This document shows positions 45,431 through 53,378 of a DNA stretch of 64,000 nucleotides, in pieces. How positions within the stretch are numbered: position 1 is the first letter of the stretch; each line of letters starts with the position of its first letter. The notes beneath the pieces are model-generated. The model saw only the letters and a list, made by a program, of their open reading frames with translations, had not been told where the DNA came from and searched no databases. The position numbers were made by a program, and so were the translations under genes. Where the stretch lies: positions 434,001 to 498,000 of the forward strand of contig NZ_JAMTCG010000001.1 in NCBI RefSeq assembly GCF_024171725.1, given 5' to 3'. Origin of the DNA: Williamsia serinedens (GTDB lineage: Bacteria > Actinomycetota > Actinomycetes > Mycobacteriales > Mycobacteriaceae).

Positions 45431-46465
45431 TCACGAGCAAGCGGCCCGAGCGTCTTCGACGGCCGCCTCGGCCAGTTCCTCGCCCGCACTCGTTAATACG
45501 CCTGCTGCCAGCACTGCGGTCGCCGACTGGAGTACCTGGTTGGCGCGCCGCGAGATGAGTTCGTTCGCACGAGTCGATGCAACGCTGCGAGTCTTGCTTA
45601 GGTGAATCCAGAATCTCATTACGGCACTGAACGCAACGATTCCGTGCAGAACGGCCCGTGTCGGTCGCGTCGCCCCCTTCCATGGCGCATAAAACTCAGC
45701 TTCATTCTCAAGTTCGAACTCGCAGAGCTCTAGCGCCATGTTGAACAGGCTGTGATACGATTCGTGAACCATTGCTTCGGCGAAGCTAACGCGGTCCCAT
45801 GTACCGGGCGAAATATAGGCCATACCGACGGCGTCAGTCAGCGATCCACTCTCGATCTCGAACTTGCTGGTGCGGCCATAAGCCTTCCCGTCGCGCTGGA
45901 GAAGCGGCACTACAACTGTGGTGAGAGCCGTCGCATTAATGAAGTCGCGGTTGTCGAGCTCAGCGATCAAAGCGGCCGAGTCGCTAACCAGTGCACGCCA
46001 CTCACCGGTGATGTTGGGGTCCACGTGATCTGACCACGCGTTGAATGCCGGCTCGATGTTGTTCAGCTCGAATCCGTTGACCACTTCGAGCGCACGCATT
46101 GTTTTGGCCGAGTGATCCCACACCGATGCGGTCCCTGGAAGATGAACGCCCCCGGCCGTAAGGACACCGCGACTGCGCAGCGCGGCGATTGCGCCGACCT
46201 CGTCACCGGCGAGTAGCTGAAGTGCGGCTACGACAGGCGCCCAGTGCTTTGGTGCGGCCGACCCTGCTCTAGCCATAGATCCCACCGCAGGATGGGAAAA
46301 AACCTTCCGAATTGCCTCCGGTGGCGCGAGTTGAGATTCAGGCAACGGCGAAGCCGCACCGTACGTTTCGAGTCTTAAAGCGAATTCTCGCTCCGCCCAC
46401 GCGACGCGCACAGGTTCGGGGTCGATTCGGCCCAACAGAGCAGGCACAAGATTCGTCAATGCCAT
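45431..46465 (-). CDS. HExxH-type peptide beta-hydroxylase-like enzyme
   Basis: The 344-residue protein has MVHESYHSLFN (HExxH) at about residue 250 and, 30 residues on, the conserved APWKGATRPTRAVLHGIVAF. This is the signature of the HEXXH family found beside FxsB-type systems. Some members are alpha-ketoglutarate-dependent hydroxylases acting on ribosomal peptides. ATG 46465 has AAAGGG 9 nt upstream; GTG 46492 is an alternative. It is transcribed away from a divergent LLM oxidoreductase gene. It strongly supports a peptide-modification role for the island. Confidence 0.82.
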   Translation of the reverse strand: MALTNLVPALLGRIDPEPVRVAWAEREFALRLETYGAASPLPESQLAPPEAIRKVFSHPAVGSMARAGSAAPKHWAPVVAALQLLAGDEVGAIAALRSRGVLTAGGVHLPGTASVWDHSAKTMRALEVVNGFELNNIEPAFNAWSDHVDPNITGEWRALVSDSAALIAELDNRDFINATALTTVVVPLLQRDGKAYGRTSKFEIESGSLTDAVGMAYISPGTWDRVSFAEAMVHESYHSLFNMALELCEFELENEAEFYAPWKGATRPTRAVLHGIVAFSAVMRFWIHLSKTRSVASTRANELISRRANQVLQSATAVLAAGVLTSAGEELAEAAVEDARAACS

Positions 46466-46572
46466 GCTCAGCGGCCCTTTAGTCGTTGCCACGTGGCCAG
46501 CGTAGCGGCGGCCTGCGTTTGTCGATGACCAAATGGGGCAGCGGTCGGGCCAATCGACGATACGGTCACGCG

Positions 46573-47436
46573 ATGGACTTGGGGCTGCACTACCACGACT
46601 TCCTCTCCTTCCCGCCCGAGCGGATCGGTACGACGATAGCCGCCACGGCTCGTGCGGCCGAGGACGTCGGCTTTACACTGTTCACCGTCGCCGACCACAT
46701 GTTCCAGATGGAAATGATCGGCAGGGCCGAGGACCCGTTTTTGGAGAGCTACACCACCTTGGGCTTCCTCGCGGGGCAGACCAAGAGCATCACTCTGGCC
46801 GCGCTTGTCACTGCGGTGACATATCGGCATCCCGGGGTTCTAGTCAAGGCCATGACCACTTTGGACGTGCTTGCCGAGGGTAGAACAATACTTGGTCTCG
46901 GCGCCGCGTGGTATCAGCGCGAGCACGACGCGCTCGGGATTCCGTTTCCGCCAGCTGCAATCCGACTCGAGCGTTTGGAGGAGACGCTGCGTATCTGTAG
47001 GCAGATGTGGAGCGATGACCATGATGGGCCGTTCGAAGGCAAACACTTCCGACTTGCCGAGACGATCTGCCAACCACAGCCGTTGCGACCACCCCCAATC
47101 CTTATCGGTGGCTCAGGCGAGCGCCGACTGCTCCGGATTGTGGCCCAGTATGCCGACATATGGAACACCACAGATGGCCTCAGTCGGCTCCCCGGTAAGG
47201 TCGAAGTCCTTCGCAGGCACTGCGCGAGTGTCGATCGCGACTTTTCCCAGATCCGCCTGACGGCCTCTACTTTCGTCGATCCATTTTCAAACGTCGATGT
47301 GTTCTTGCGCCTGGTAGACAGCTATGCTGAGCTTGGCTTTACTTTGTTAACGGTAGGACCACTCCCAGGACGCACCGACCCTGTCGGATTCGTTGAGCGT
47401 TTCGGCGAAGATATTCTTCCTCGGATTTCTGACTGA
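46573..47436 (+). CDS. Second LLM-class F420/flavin-dependent oxidoreductase
   Basis: The 287-residue luciferase-like protein has DLGLHYHDFLSFPPERIGTT at the N-terminus, GFTLFTVADHM, VTAVTYRHPGVLVKAMTTLDVLAEGRTILGLGAAWYQREHDALGIPFP and PPILIGGSGERRLLRIVAQYADIWN. This resembles F420-dependent members. ATG 46573 lies 6 nt after TACGGT (46561-46566), so a leaderless start is likely; a longer frame to 46486 lacks support. It is divergent from the HExxH gene and only distantly similar to the first LLM protein. Confidence 0.85.
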   Translation: MDLGLHYHDFLSFPPERIGTTIAATARAAEDVGFTLFTVADHMFQMEMIGRAEDPFLESYTTLGFLAGQTKSITLAALVTAVTYRHPGVLVKAMTTLDVLAEGRTILGLGAAWYQREHDALGIPFPPAAIRLERLEETLRICRQMWSDDHDGPFEGKHFRLAETICQPQPLRPPPILIGGSGERRLLRIVAQYADIWNTTDGLSRLPGKVEVLRRHCASVDRDFSQIRLTASTFVDPFSNVDVFLRLVDSYAELGFTLLTVGPLPGRTDPVGFVERFGEDILPRISD

Positions 47437-47713
47437 AGTCCCGATTGAGTGATTGGGCTCGACATAATTCCAGCTTAACTGCCGGCAGGGCTATCGGAGG
47501 GTCCAGTTTTCCAAACGTGGGTTCGCGCTTAGACACTTCGACTCTCAAGAATCTCGGGTAGCGTCGTCCGGCCTAGCGGCAAAATCACCACTGTGAGGAC
47601 ACGGCAGCAGTGCATTTTTCTGTCGGTAACCACTACGCAACACCCGGACCGCTTACTGGGTAGACGCACACATCGTGGTGTGTGCTCCCGTCCCCCAGCA
47701 GCAGGAGAGTGCG
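47437..47713 (+). promoter_or_regulatory. Upstream region of the Nit1C cluster and right border of the island
   Basis: No gene is seen. Composition returns to high GC near 47,640. A GlnR-type box lies at 47626-47641, and AGGAGAG precedes ATG 47714. A -10 is not clear; TAGACG at 47661-47666 is the nearest candidate. Confidence 0.45.
47626..47641 (+). promoter_or_regulatory. GlnR-type nitrogen-control box
   Basis: GTAAC-CACTAC-GCAAC matches GTnAC-N6-GnAAC, the actinobacterial GlnR consensus as I recall it, including AC-N9-AC spacing. It lies 72 bp before the nitrilase start. Nit1C genes are induced by nitrogen starvation in other bacteria, so the site makes sense. Only one half-pair is clear. 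Confidence 0.55.
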
Positions 47714-48610
47714 ATGACGACCATCGCCGCCGTGTCCGCGAACTTCACCCGCGACCTCGACCAGAACTACGCCCTCATCACCGATCTCGTCAGCCGGGCC
47801 CGGGCCCGCGGGGTCGACTTCCTCGTCCTCCCCGAGGCCGCCATCGGCGGCTACCTCTCGTCGTTGGGCAACCACGGTGACACACGCCGCGACGCGGCCG
47901 TGTCGCTGCCCCCGGCGATCTCCCTGGACGGCCCCGAGCTCGCGCGCGTCGGTGCCATCGCCGGCGACATGCTCGTCGCCATCGGCTTCTGCGAACTCGC
48001 CGAGGGCCCCGACGGGACCCCGACGCGGTTCAACGCGGCCGCCGTGCTCGACGGCAGCGGTATCTACGGCAACTACCGCAAGGTGCACCAGCCGTTGGGG
48101 GAGAACATGTCCTACGCCTCCGGCGACGGGTACGGCGTCTTCGACACGCCCGTCGGCCGCGTGGGCCTGCAGATCTGCTACGACAAGGCCTTCCCGGAGG
48201 CCGCGCGCGTCATGGCGCTCGATGGCGCGCAGATCATCGCGAGCCTCTCGGCGTGGCCCGCCGCACGCACCGCCACCGCCGAGGACCTCCAGCAGGACCG
48301 GTGGACCTACCGGTTCAACCTGTTCGACTCCGCCCGCGCCCTCGACAACCAGGTGTTCTGGGTGGCCTCGAACCAGTCCGGGACCTTCGGGTCGCTGCGC
48401 TACGTGGGCAACGCCAAGGTCGTCGACCCGGGCGGGAACGTCCTGGCCACCACACTTCTCGACTCCGGGATGGCGGTGGCCGACGTCGACATCGACGGCA
48501 CGTTCGCCGCGATGCGCGCCGGGATGTTCCACCTGCGCGACCGTCGCCCCGACGTCTACGGCGCCCTGACCGAGATTGCCGTGACGCAGGGAGACCTGGC
48601 CCATGCCTGA
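47714..48610 (+). CDS. nitC: NitC-type nitrilase of the Nit1C cluster
   Basis: The 298-residue carbon-nitrogen hydrolase has an intact triad: Glu in LVLPEAAIGGY, Lys in YRKVHQPLGE and Cys in LQICYDKAFPEAARVMAL. It should hydrolyse a nitrile (or cyanide adduct) to acid and ammonia. It opens a nine-gene cluster matching Nit1C, which others have linked to cyanide use as nitrogen source. ATG 47714 has AGGAGAG upstream. It overlaps nitG by 8 bp. Confidence 0.88.
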   Translation: MTTIAAVSANFTRDLDQNYALITDLVSRARARGVDFLVLPEAAIGGYLSSLGNHGDTRRDAAVSLPPAISLDGPELARVGAIAGDMLVAIGFCELAEGPDGTPTRFNAAAVLDGSGIYGNYRKVHQPLGENMSYASGDGYGVFDTPVGRVGLQICYDKAFPEAARVMALDGAQIIASLSAWPAARTATAEDLQQDRWTYRFNLFDSARALDNQVFWVASNQSGTFGSLRYVGNAKVVDPGGNVLATTLLDSGMAVADVDIDGTFAAMRAGMFHLRDRRPDVYGALTEIAVTQGDLAHA

Positions 48611-48917
48611 GATGACCGTGACCGTCCGCTGGCCGGACGGCACCCGCGACGACTGCTACTCGCCGAGCCTGGTGATGCACGATCACCTGCGCGCCGGCAC
48701 CGACTACACGGTGGCCGACTTCACCGACCGGGCGACGGTGGCCCTGGGGGAGGCGGCCGAGCGCGTTCGCGCCCGGTACGGGTTCGCGTGCACGTCGGCC
48801 ATGGCCTCCGCGGAGCACATCCGCACCCGCGCGGAGCGGTTCGCCTCCGACGCGACCGTCACCGTCGTGGCGATGGAACCGCCGCTGCCGGCGACGGTCC
48901 CCGGAGCCACCCGATGA
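48603..48917 (+). CDS. nitG: NitG, MSMEG_0570-type nitrogen starvation response protein
   Basis: The 104-residue protein begins MPEMTVTVRWPDG and has CYSPSLVMHDHLRAGTDYTVADF, characteristic of the family. Biochemical role unknown. It overlaps nitC by 8 bp and nitH by 4 bp (ATGA), so it is translated within the cluster. The assignment rests on sequence resemblance and neighbours. Confidence 0.82.
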   Translation: MPEMTVTVRWPDGTRDDCYSPSLVMHDHLRAGTDYTVADFTDRATVALGEAAERVRARYGFACTSAMASAEHIRTRAERFASDATVTVVAMEPPLPATVPGATR

Positions 48918-50191
48918 GCGCCCACGTCCCCGTCGCCGTCGTCGGCGGCGGGCAGGCGGGGCTCGCCGTCAGCTGGTACCTCGCCGAGTCCGGTGTCGAC
49001 CACGTGGTCCTCGAGGCGCAGACCCCGATGCACCACTGGTCGGACACCCGCTGGGACGCCTTCACCCTCGTCACCCCGAACTGGCACTGCCGCCTGCCGG
49101 GCCACCCGTACGACGGGGACGACCCCGACGGCTTCATGACCCGCGACGAGGTCGTCGCCTGGCTCGACCGCTGGCTCGAGGACTTCCACCCACCGCTGCG
49201 CACCCACACGCGTGCCACCCGGCTCAAGCACGCCCCGGACGGCGGATGGGAACTCACCGTCGTCCCGGACGGCGGGGAGCCGCAGACGCTCACCTGCGAC
49301 GAGGTGGTCGTCGCGACAGGCGGCTACCAGGTGCCGATCATCCCGCCGTACGCCGCACGCATCCCGGCCAGGATCGAACAGATCCACTCCGCCCAGTACC
49401 GCAACCCCGAGCAGCTGCCCGACGGCGCGGTGCTGGTCGTCGGGACCGGTCAGTCCGGTGCGCAGATCGCCGAGGACCTGCACCTCGCCGGGCGGACCGT
49501 GCACCTGGCGGTCGGCGGCGCCCCGCGCGTCGCGCGGTCCTACCGGGGACGCGACGTGATGACGTGGCTCGCCGACATGGGCCTCTACGACACCCCGGTC
49601 GCCCAGTACCCGGGTGGCGCGCCCGCACGGGAGAAGACCAACCACTACGTCACCGGCCGGGACGGCGGGCGCGACATCGACCTGCGTGCCTTCGCCCGCG
49701 AGGGCATGCAGCTGCACGGACAGCTCGTCGACTGTGACGGCGCGGCACTGCGATTCGCACCGACGCTCGCCGCGGCCCTGGACGCCGCCGACGCCGTCTA
49801 CAACTCGATCTGCGCCGACATCGACCGCCACATCGAGCGCGAGGGCCTCGACGCCCCACCGCCGTCGCGGTACGAGCCCGTGTGGCGGCCCGAGACCGAA
49901 CCCACCGAGGTCGACCTCGCGTCGGCAGGCATCACCTCGGTGGTGTGGGCCATCGGGTACCGCCCCGACTGGTCGTGGATCGAGGCCAGCGCCTTCGACG
50001 GGGCCGGTCGGCCGATGCAGACGCGCGGCATCAGCGAGGTGCCCGGCCTGAGCTTTGTCGGGCTCCCGTGGATGCACACCTGGGGATCGGGCCGGTTCAT
50101 CGGGATCGACACCGACGCGCGTCATGTCGCCGACGTCGTCGCGCGGCGGGTCGGCGTCGCCGGCGGGCTCCGGCTGGCCGCCTCGGGGTGA
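48914..50191 (+). CDS. nitH: NitH, MSMEG_0569-type flavin-dependent monooxygenase
   Basis: The 425-residue FAD protein resembles Baeyer-Villiger/N-hydroxylating monooxygenases. It has FAD loop VVGGGQAGLAVSWYL, NAD(P) loop VVGTGQSGAQIAEDL and ATGGYQVP, plus VVWAIGYRPDWSWIE near the C-terminus. It may oxidise an amine or small nitrogen compound feeding the nitrilase. It overlaps nitG by 4 bp and is followed 3 bp later by the AMP-binding gene. Confidence 0.87.
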   Translation: MSAHVPVAVVGGGQAGLAVSWYLAESGVDHVVLEAQTPMHHWSDTRWDAFTLVTPNWHCRLPGHPYDGDDPDGFMTRDEVVAWLDRWLEDFHPPLRTHTRATRLKHAPDGGWELTVVPDGGEPQTLTCDEVVVATGGYQVPIIPPYAARIPARIEQIHSAQYRNPEQLPDGAVLVVGTGQSGAQIAEDLHLAGRTVHLAVGGAPRVARSYRGRDVMTWLADMGLYDTPVAQYPGGAPAREKTNHYVTGRDGGRDIDLRAFAREGMQLHGQLVDCDGAALRFAPTLAAALDAADAVYNSICADIDRHIEREGLDAPPPSRYEPVWRPETEPTEVDLASAGITSVVWAIGYRPDWSWIEASAFDGAGRPMQTRGISEVPGLSFVGLPWMHTWGSGRFIGIDTDARHVADVVARRVGVAGGLRLAASG

Positions 50192-50194
50192 CGG

Positions 50195-51610
50195 GTGCCC
50201 GAGGCGGACAGGCCGATCGGTGACCTCGTCGCAGACCGCGCGCGACGAGAACCCGACGCGGTGCTCGTGGTCGACGCCGGTACCGGCGAGGAGATGACCG
50301 CGGCGGCGCTCGACGCGGCGGCGTCGACCCTGGCGCGTCGTCTCCGCGCTCTCGGGGTGACCCGGGACGACCCGGTGGTCGTCGCCCTGCCGACGTCGAC
50401 GGCGGGCGTGGTCGCGGTCGTCGCGGTGTGGAAAGCCGGGGGAGTCCCGGTGCCGGTGTCCCCGCACCTGCCCGACGATGAGCGTGCCCACGTCGACGAT
50501 CTCGCCCGCCCCGCGGCCGTGATCGGGAGACCCGCACCCGGGTCGACGCCACCGACGATCGAGACGGTGTCCGAGAACGGGGTCGACGCGGGAGACGGCG
50601 GACCGAACGGTCTGTGGGCGTCGGCGTGGAAGGCGACCACGTCGTCCGGCAGCACCGGACGGCGCAAGCTCGTGTGGTCGACGTCGCCGGCCCGCTTCGA
50701 CCCCGATCGTCCGATCGCGCCGTTCCTGCCCGGGGGCGCGGTCCAGCTGGTGACCGCCGACCTGTGGCACTCGGCCGCCTTCACCTACGCCTTCCGCGGC
50801 CTGATGACCGATCACCGGATCGTGCTGGCGCCGTCCGTGTCCGCCGCAGACATCCCCGCGACGATCCGACGTCATGCCGTCACCTGGACGCTCATGGCAC
50901 CGTCGCTGCTGCGTCGCATCGTCAGACTGCCCACCGAGCACCGCGGGGACGTCCCCACCCTGCGGTCCGTGGTGCACCTCGGGGCGCCGTGCCCCGCTGC
51001 CGACAAGCGTGCCCTCATCGATTGGCTGGGGCCCGAGCGGGTCGTCGAGGTGTACGCGAGCAGTGAGTCGTTCGGCCTCACCGTGATCACCGGGACGGAG
51101 TGGCTCGACCGTCCGGGCAGCGTCGGCCGGGGCGTCGGGGGGACACGGATCGCCGTCCGCGACGACGACGGCAGGGACCTGCCGACCGGTGAGGTCGGCA
51201 CCGTGTGGATGCGCCGCGACGGCGGACCCCTCTACCGGTACGTCGGCGCGGAGTCGGCCCGGACCCACGACGGATGGGACACCGCAGGGGATCTCGGCCG
51301 ACTCGACGACGACGGGTACCTCTACCTCGTGGGTCGGGTCACCGACCGACGTCCCTGCGGTGACACCGTCGTCGACCTCGCCGACGTCGAGGACCGTCTG
51401 CTGCGCCACCCCGACATCGTCGAATGCCTCGTCACCCTTCCCGACGAGGACGGTCTCGGCGCCGACCTCGTGCTGCACGGCGACGTCGACGAGTCGGCCG
51501 TCACGGACCACGCTCGTTCCGTGCTGGCCCGGTACTGCCGCCCGGCGCGGATCCGACTGCGTCGCACACCGATCCGCGACACCGCCGGCAAGGCACGCCG
51601 CCCGTCGTGA
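50195..51610 (+). CDS. AMP-binding (adenylate-forming) enzyme within the Nit1C cluster
   Basis: The 471-residue ANL-superfamily protein has the P-loop TSSGSTGRRKLV, YASSESFG, GWDTAGDLGRLDDDGYLYLVGR and a C-terminal DTAGKARR with the expected Lys. Hinge and core are short for a fatty-acyl ligase. It is not one of the seven classical Nit1C proteins I recall, so it may add an acid-activation step. GTG 50195 lies 3 bp after nitH. Substrate unknown. Confidence 0.83.
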   Translation: MPEADRPIGDLVADRARREPDAVLVVDAGTGEEMTAAALDAAASTLARRLRALGVTRDDPVVVALPTSTAGVVAVVAVWKAGGVPVPVSPHLPDDERAHVDDLARPAAVIGRPAPGSTPPTIETVSENGVDAGDGGPNGLWASAWKATTSSGSTGRRKLVWSTSPARFDPDRPIAPFLPGGAVQLVTADLWHSAAFTYAFRGLMTDHRIVLAPSVSAADIPATIRRHAVTWTLMAPSLLRRIVRLPTEHRGDVPTLRSVVHLGAPCPAADKRALIDWLGPERVVEVYASSESFGLTVITGTEWLDRPGSVGRGVGGTRIAVRDDDGRDLPTGEVGTVWMRRDGGPLYRYVGAESARTHDGWDTAGDLGRLDDDGYLYLVGRVTDRRPCGDTVVDLADVEDRLLRHPDIVECLVTLPDEDGLGADLVLHGDVDESAVTDHARSVLARYCRPARIRLRRTPIRDTAGKARRPS

Positions 51611-51660
51611 CGACGACGACCGTGTGCGCCGCATGAAACCCGGTCGCAACACACGGATGT

Positions 51661-51675
51661 CGCTGTAACACAGCG
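51661..51675 (+). promoter_or_regulatory. Small inverted repeat upstream of nitB
   Basis: CGCTGT-AAC-ACAGCG is a perfect 6-bp stem in the 168-bp gap before nitB, the longest gap inside the cluster. It contains GTAAC, half of a GlnR site. It may be an operator or a weak RNA hairpin. Confidence 0.35.
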
Positions 51676-51778
51676 TTGTTCCGCACCGAACCACCGCGCA
51701 ACGCGACCACCGTTGACTGGTCCCCACCAGAGCCGGATCCCCGGTTCTCGGTCCGACACTCTCCTCCCGGAGGATCCC

Positions 51779-52303
51779 ATGTCCGAGATCGACGACGCCA
51801 TCGCCGCCAACATCGCCACCTCGCTCGCCGAGATCCCGCACCCCTCGCTGCCGAAGGGCTCGAACATCTACGGCGGCACCAAGTTGTTCCCCGACTACCA
51901 GGCCGAGGACGGCGAGACGTACTTCACCCTCGTGCACGGTATCGCGCACGAGTCGTCGGTGAGCTTCGTCGCCGTGCTGCAGGCCACACGCGCCCTGCGC
52001 AAGGGCTTCGAGTCCGCGATCTACTTCTACGGGCCCGGCGCCATCAACTGCCTGGCCACCCGCGGTTTCCCGACCACCGGCGACAGCGGCTTCCCGGGCG
52101 AGCAGAACATCAACAACTCGCTCGAGACGTTCATCGGCGAGGGCGGCACCGTCTACTGCTGCCGCTTCGGGCTCGCACTGCACGGTGGCCGCGAGGAGGA
52201 TCTCATCGCCGGCGTGATCCCCGCGCACCCGCTCGACGTGCAGGACGCGATCATCCATTACGCACGCAAGGGCGCCATCATCAACTCCACGTACATGGTG
52301 TGA
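51779..52303 (+). CDS. nitB: NitB, MSMEG_0572/Sll0783-type nitrogen starvation protein
   Basis: The 174-residue protein has the conserved NIYGGTKLFPDYQ, FYGPGAINCLATRGFPTTGDSGFPGEQNIN and EGGTVYCCRFGLALHG stretches. In Synechocystis, Sll0783 is induced by nitrogen starvation and is needed for polyhydroxybutyrate accumulation; its chemistry is unknown to me. ATG 51779 has GGAGGA about 5 nt upstream. Followed by nitD 1 bp after the stop. Confidence 0.88.
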   Translation: MSEIDDAIAANIATSLAEIPHPSLPKGSNIYGGTKLFPDYQAEDGETYFTLVHGIAHESSVSFVAVLQATRALRKGFESAIYFYGPGAINCLATRGFPTTGDSGFPGEQNINNSLETFIGEGGTVYCCRFGLALHGGREEDLIAGVIPAHPLDVQDAIIHYARKGAIINSTYMV

Positions 52304-52304
52304 G

Positions 52305-53378
52305 GTGACCGTGGTCAGCCCGTCCTCGGTCTCCACCCGCGTCGACCTCGCGCTCCTCGGTATCCGCGGCGAACCGCCCGTGTCGAGGGGCGCGGGGGCC
52401 GGACCCAGCGCCGACGGTCACGTCGTCGTCGACGGCCTCGGAGCCGCGATCCCCCGGAACCCGCTGAGCCCCTACGTGTTCGACGGGGATCGCATCGTCC
52501 TCGACGGCTCGGACACCGGGCTGTCGGTGGAGGCGGTCGCGCGGCCGCGGTTCTACGACCTGCACACCGCCGACGGTGTCGCCTACGAGAAGATCGCGCG
52601 GTTGCACGGCCGCGACGTGCTGGCCACCACCGTCGTGCAGACCTGCGTCCGCTACGCCCCCGACCAACGGTGTCGCTTCTGCACGATCGAGGAGTCGCTG
52701 CGGTCGGGTGCGACGGTGGCGGTGAAGAAACCGGCCGACCTCGCCGAGGTCGCGCGGGCCGCCGTCGACCTCGACGGTGTGCGGCAGATGGTGATGACCA
52801 CCGGCACGTCCAACGGGCGGGACCGCGGCGCCACGCACCTCGCCCGCTGTGTCCGCGCGGTGCGTGACGCGGTCCCGGATCTGCCGATCCAGGTCCAGTG
52901 CGAGCCGCCCGCGGATCTCGCGACGATCCGCGAGCTGCGCGACGCCGGTGCCGACGCGATCGGCATCCATGTGGAGTCCCTCGACGACGACGTGCGACGC
53001 CGGTGGATGCCGGGCAAGGCGTCGGTGCCTCTGTCGGAGTACCGCGCCGCCTGGGCCGAGGCGGTGCGGGTCTTCGGACGCAACCAGGTGTCGACCTACC
53101 TGATCGTGGGCCTCGGCGAGGACCCCGAGGAGCTGGTCGCGGGCGCGGGGGATCTGATCGACATGGGGGTCTACCCGTTCGTGGTGCCCTACCGGCCTCA
53201 TCCCGGCTCGCTCGCGGTCGAGGTCGACGGTGTCGGCCCACCCGACGCCGCGGTCTACGAAAAGGTCGCCCGCGGCGTCGCGGACCGGCTGCAGGTCGCC
53301 GGGATGGCCGGGTCCGACCAGCGGGCCGGGTGCGCCGCGTGCGGGGCCTGCTCCGTGCTGCCGGCGGTGGGCGGATGA
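52305..53378 (+). CDS. nitD: NitD, MSMEG_0568-type radical SAM protein
   Basis: The 357-residue radical SAM protein has an unusual cluster motif: CVRYAPDQRCRFC (Cx8Cx2C instead of Cx3Cx2C). Downstream are MTTGTSNGRD, VQCEPPADL and GVYPFVVPYRPHPGS, and a C-terminal cysteine set CAACGACSV that could bind a second cluster. The reaction is unknown. GTG 52305 follows nitB by 1 bp, and the stop overlaps the next gene (ATGA). Confidence 0.88.
   Translation: MTVVSPSSVSTRVDLALLGIRGEPPVSRGAGAGPSADGHVVVDGLGAAIPRNPLSPYVFDGDRIVLDGSDTGLSVEAVARPRFYDLHTADGVAYEKIARLHGRDVLATTVVQTCVRYAPDQRCRFCTIEESLRSGATVAVKKPADLAEVARAAVDLDGVRQMVMTTGTSNGRDRGATHLARCVRAVRDAVPDLPIQVQCEPPADLATIRELRDAGADAIGIHVESLDDDVRRRWMPGKASVPLSEYRAAWAEAVRVFGRNQVSTYLIVGLGEDPEELVAGAGDLIDMGVYPFVVPYRPHPGSLAVEVDGVGPPDAAVYEKVARGVADRLQVAGMAGSDQRAGCAACGACSVLPAVGG

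Noticed and set aside
45239-45496. 85-codon plus-strand ORF (MSDTDKSIRTVENPDR...) near the HExxH gene, considered as another precursor peptide
   Set aside because: No ribosome site, its 3' part is antisense to the HExxH coding region, and the C-terminus has no repeat or core-like motif.
37052-47640. Phage or integrative element explaining the low-GC island
   Set aside because: No integrase, transposase, phage gene, tRNA border or terminal repeat is visible.
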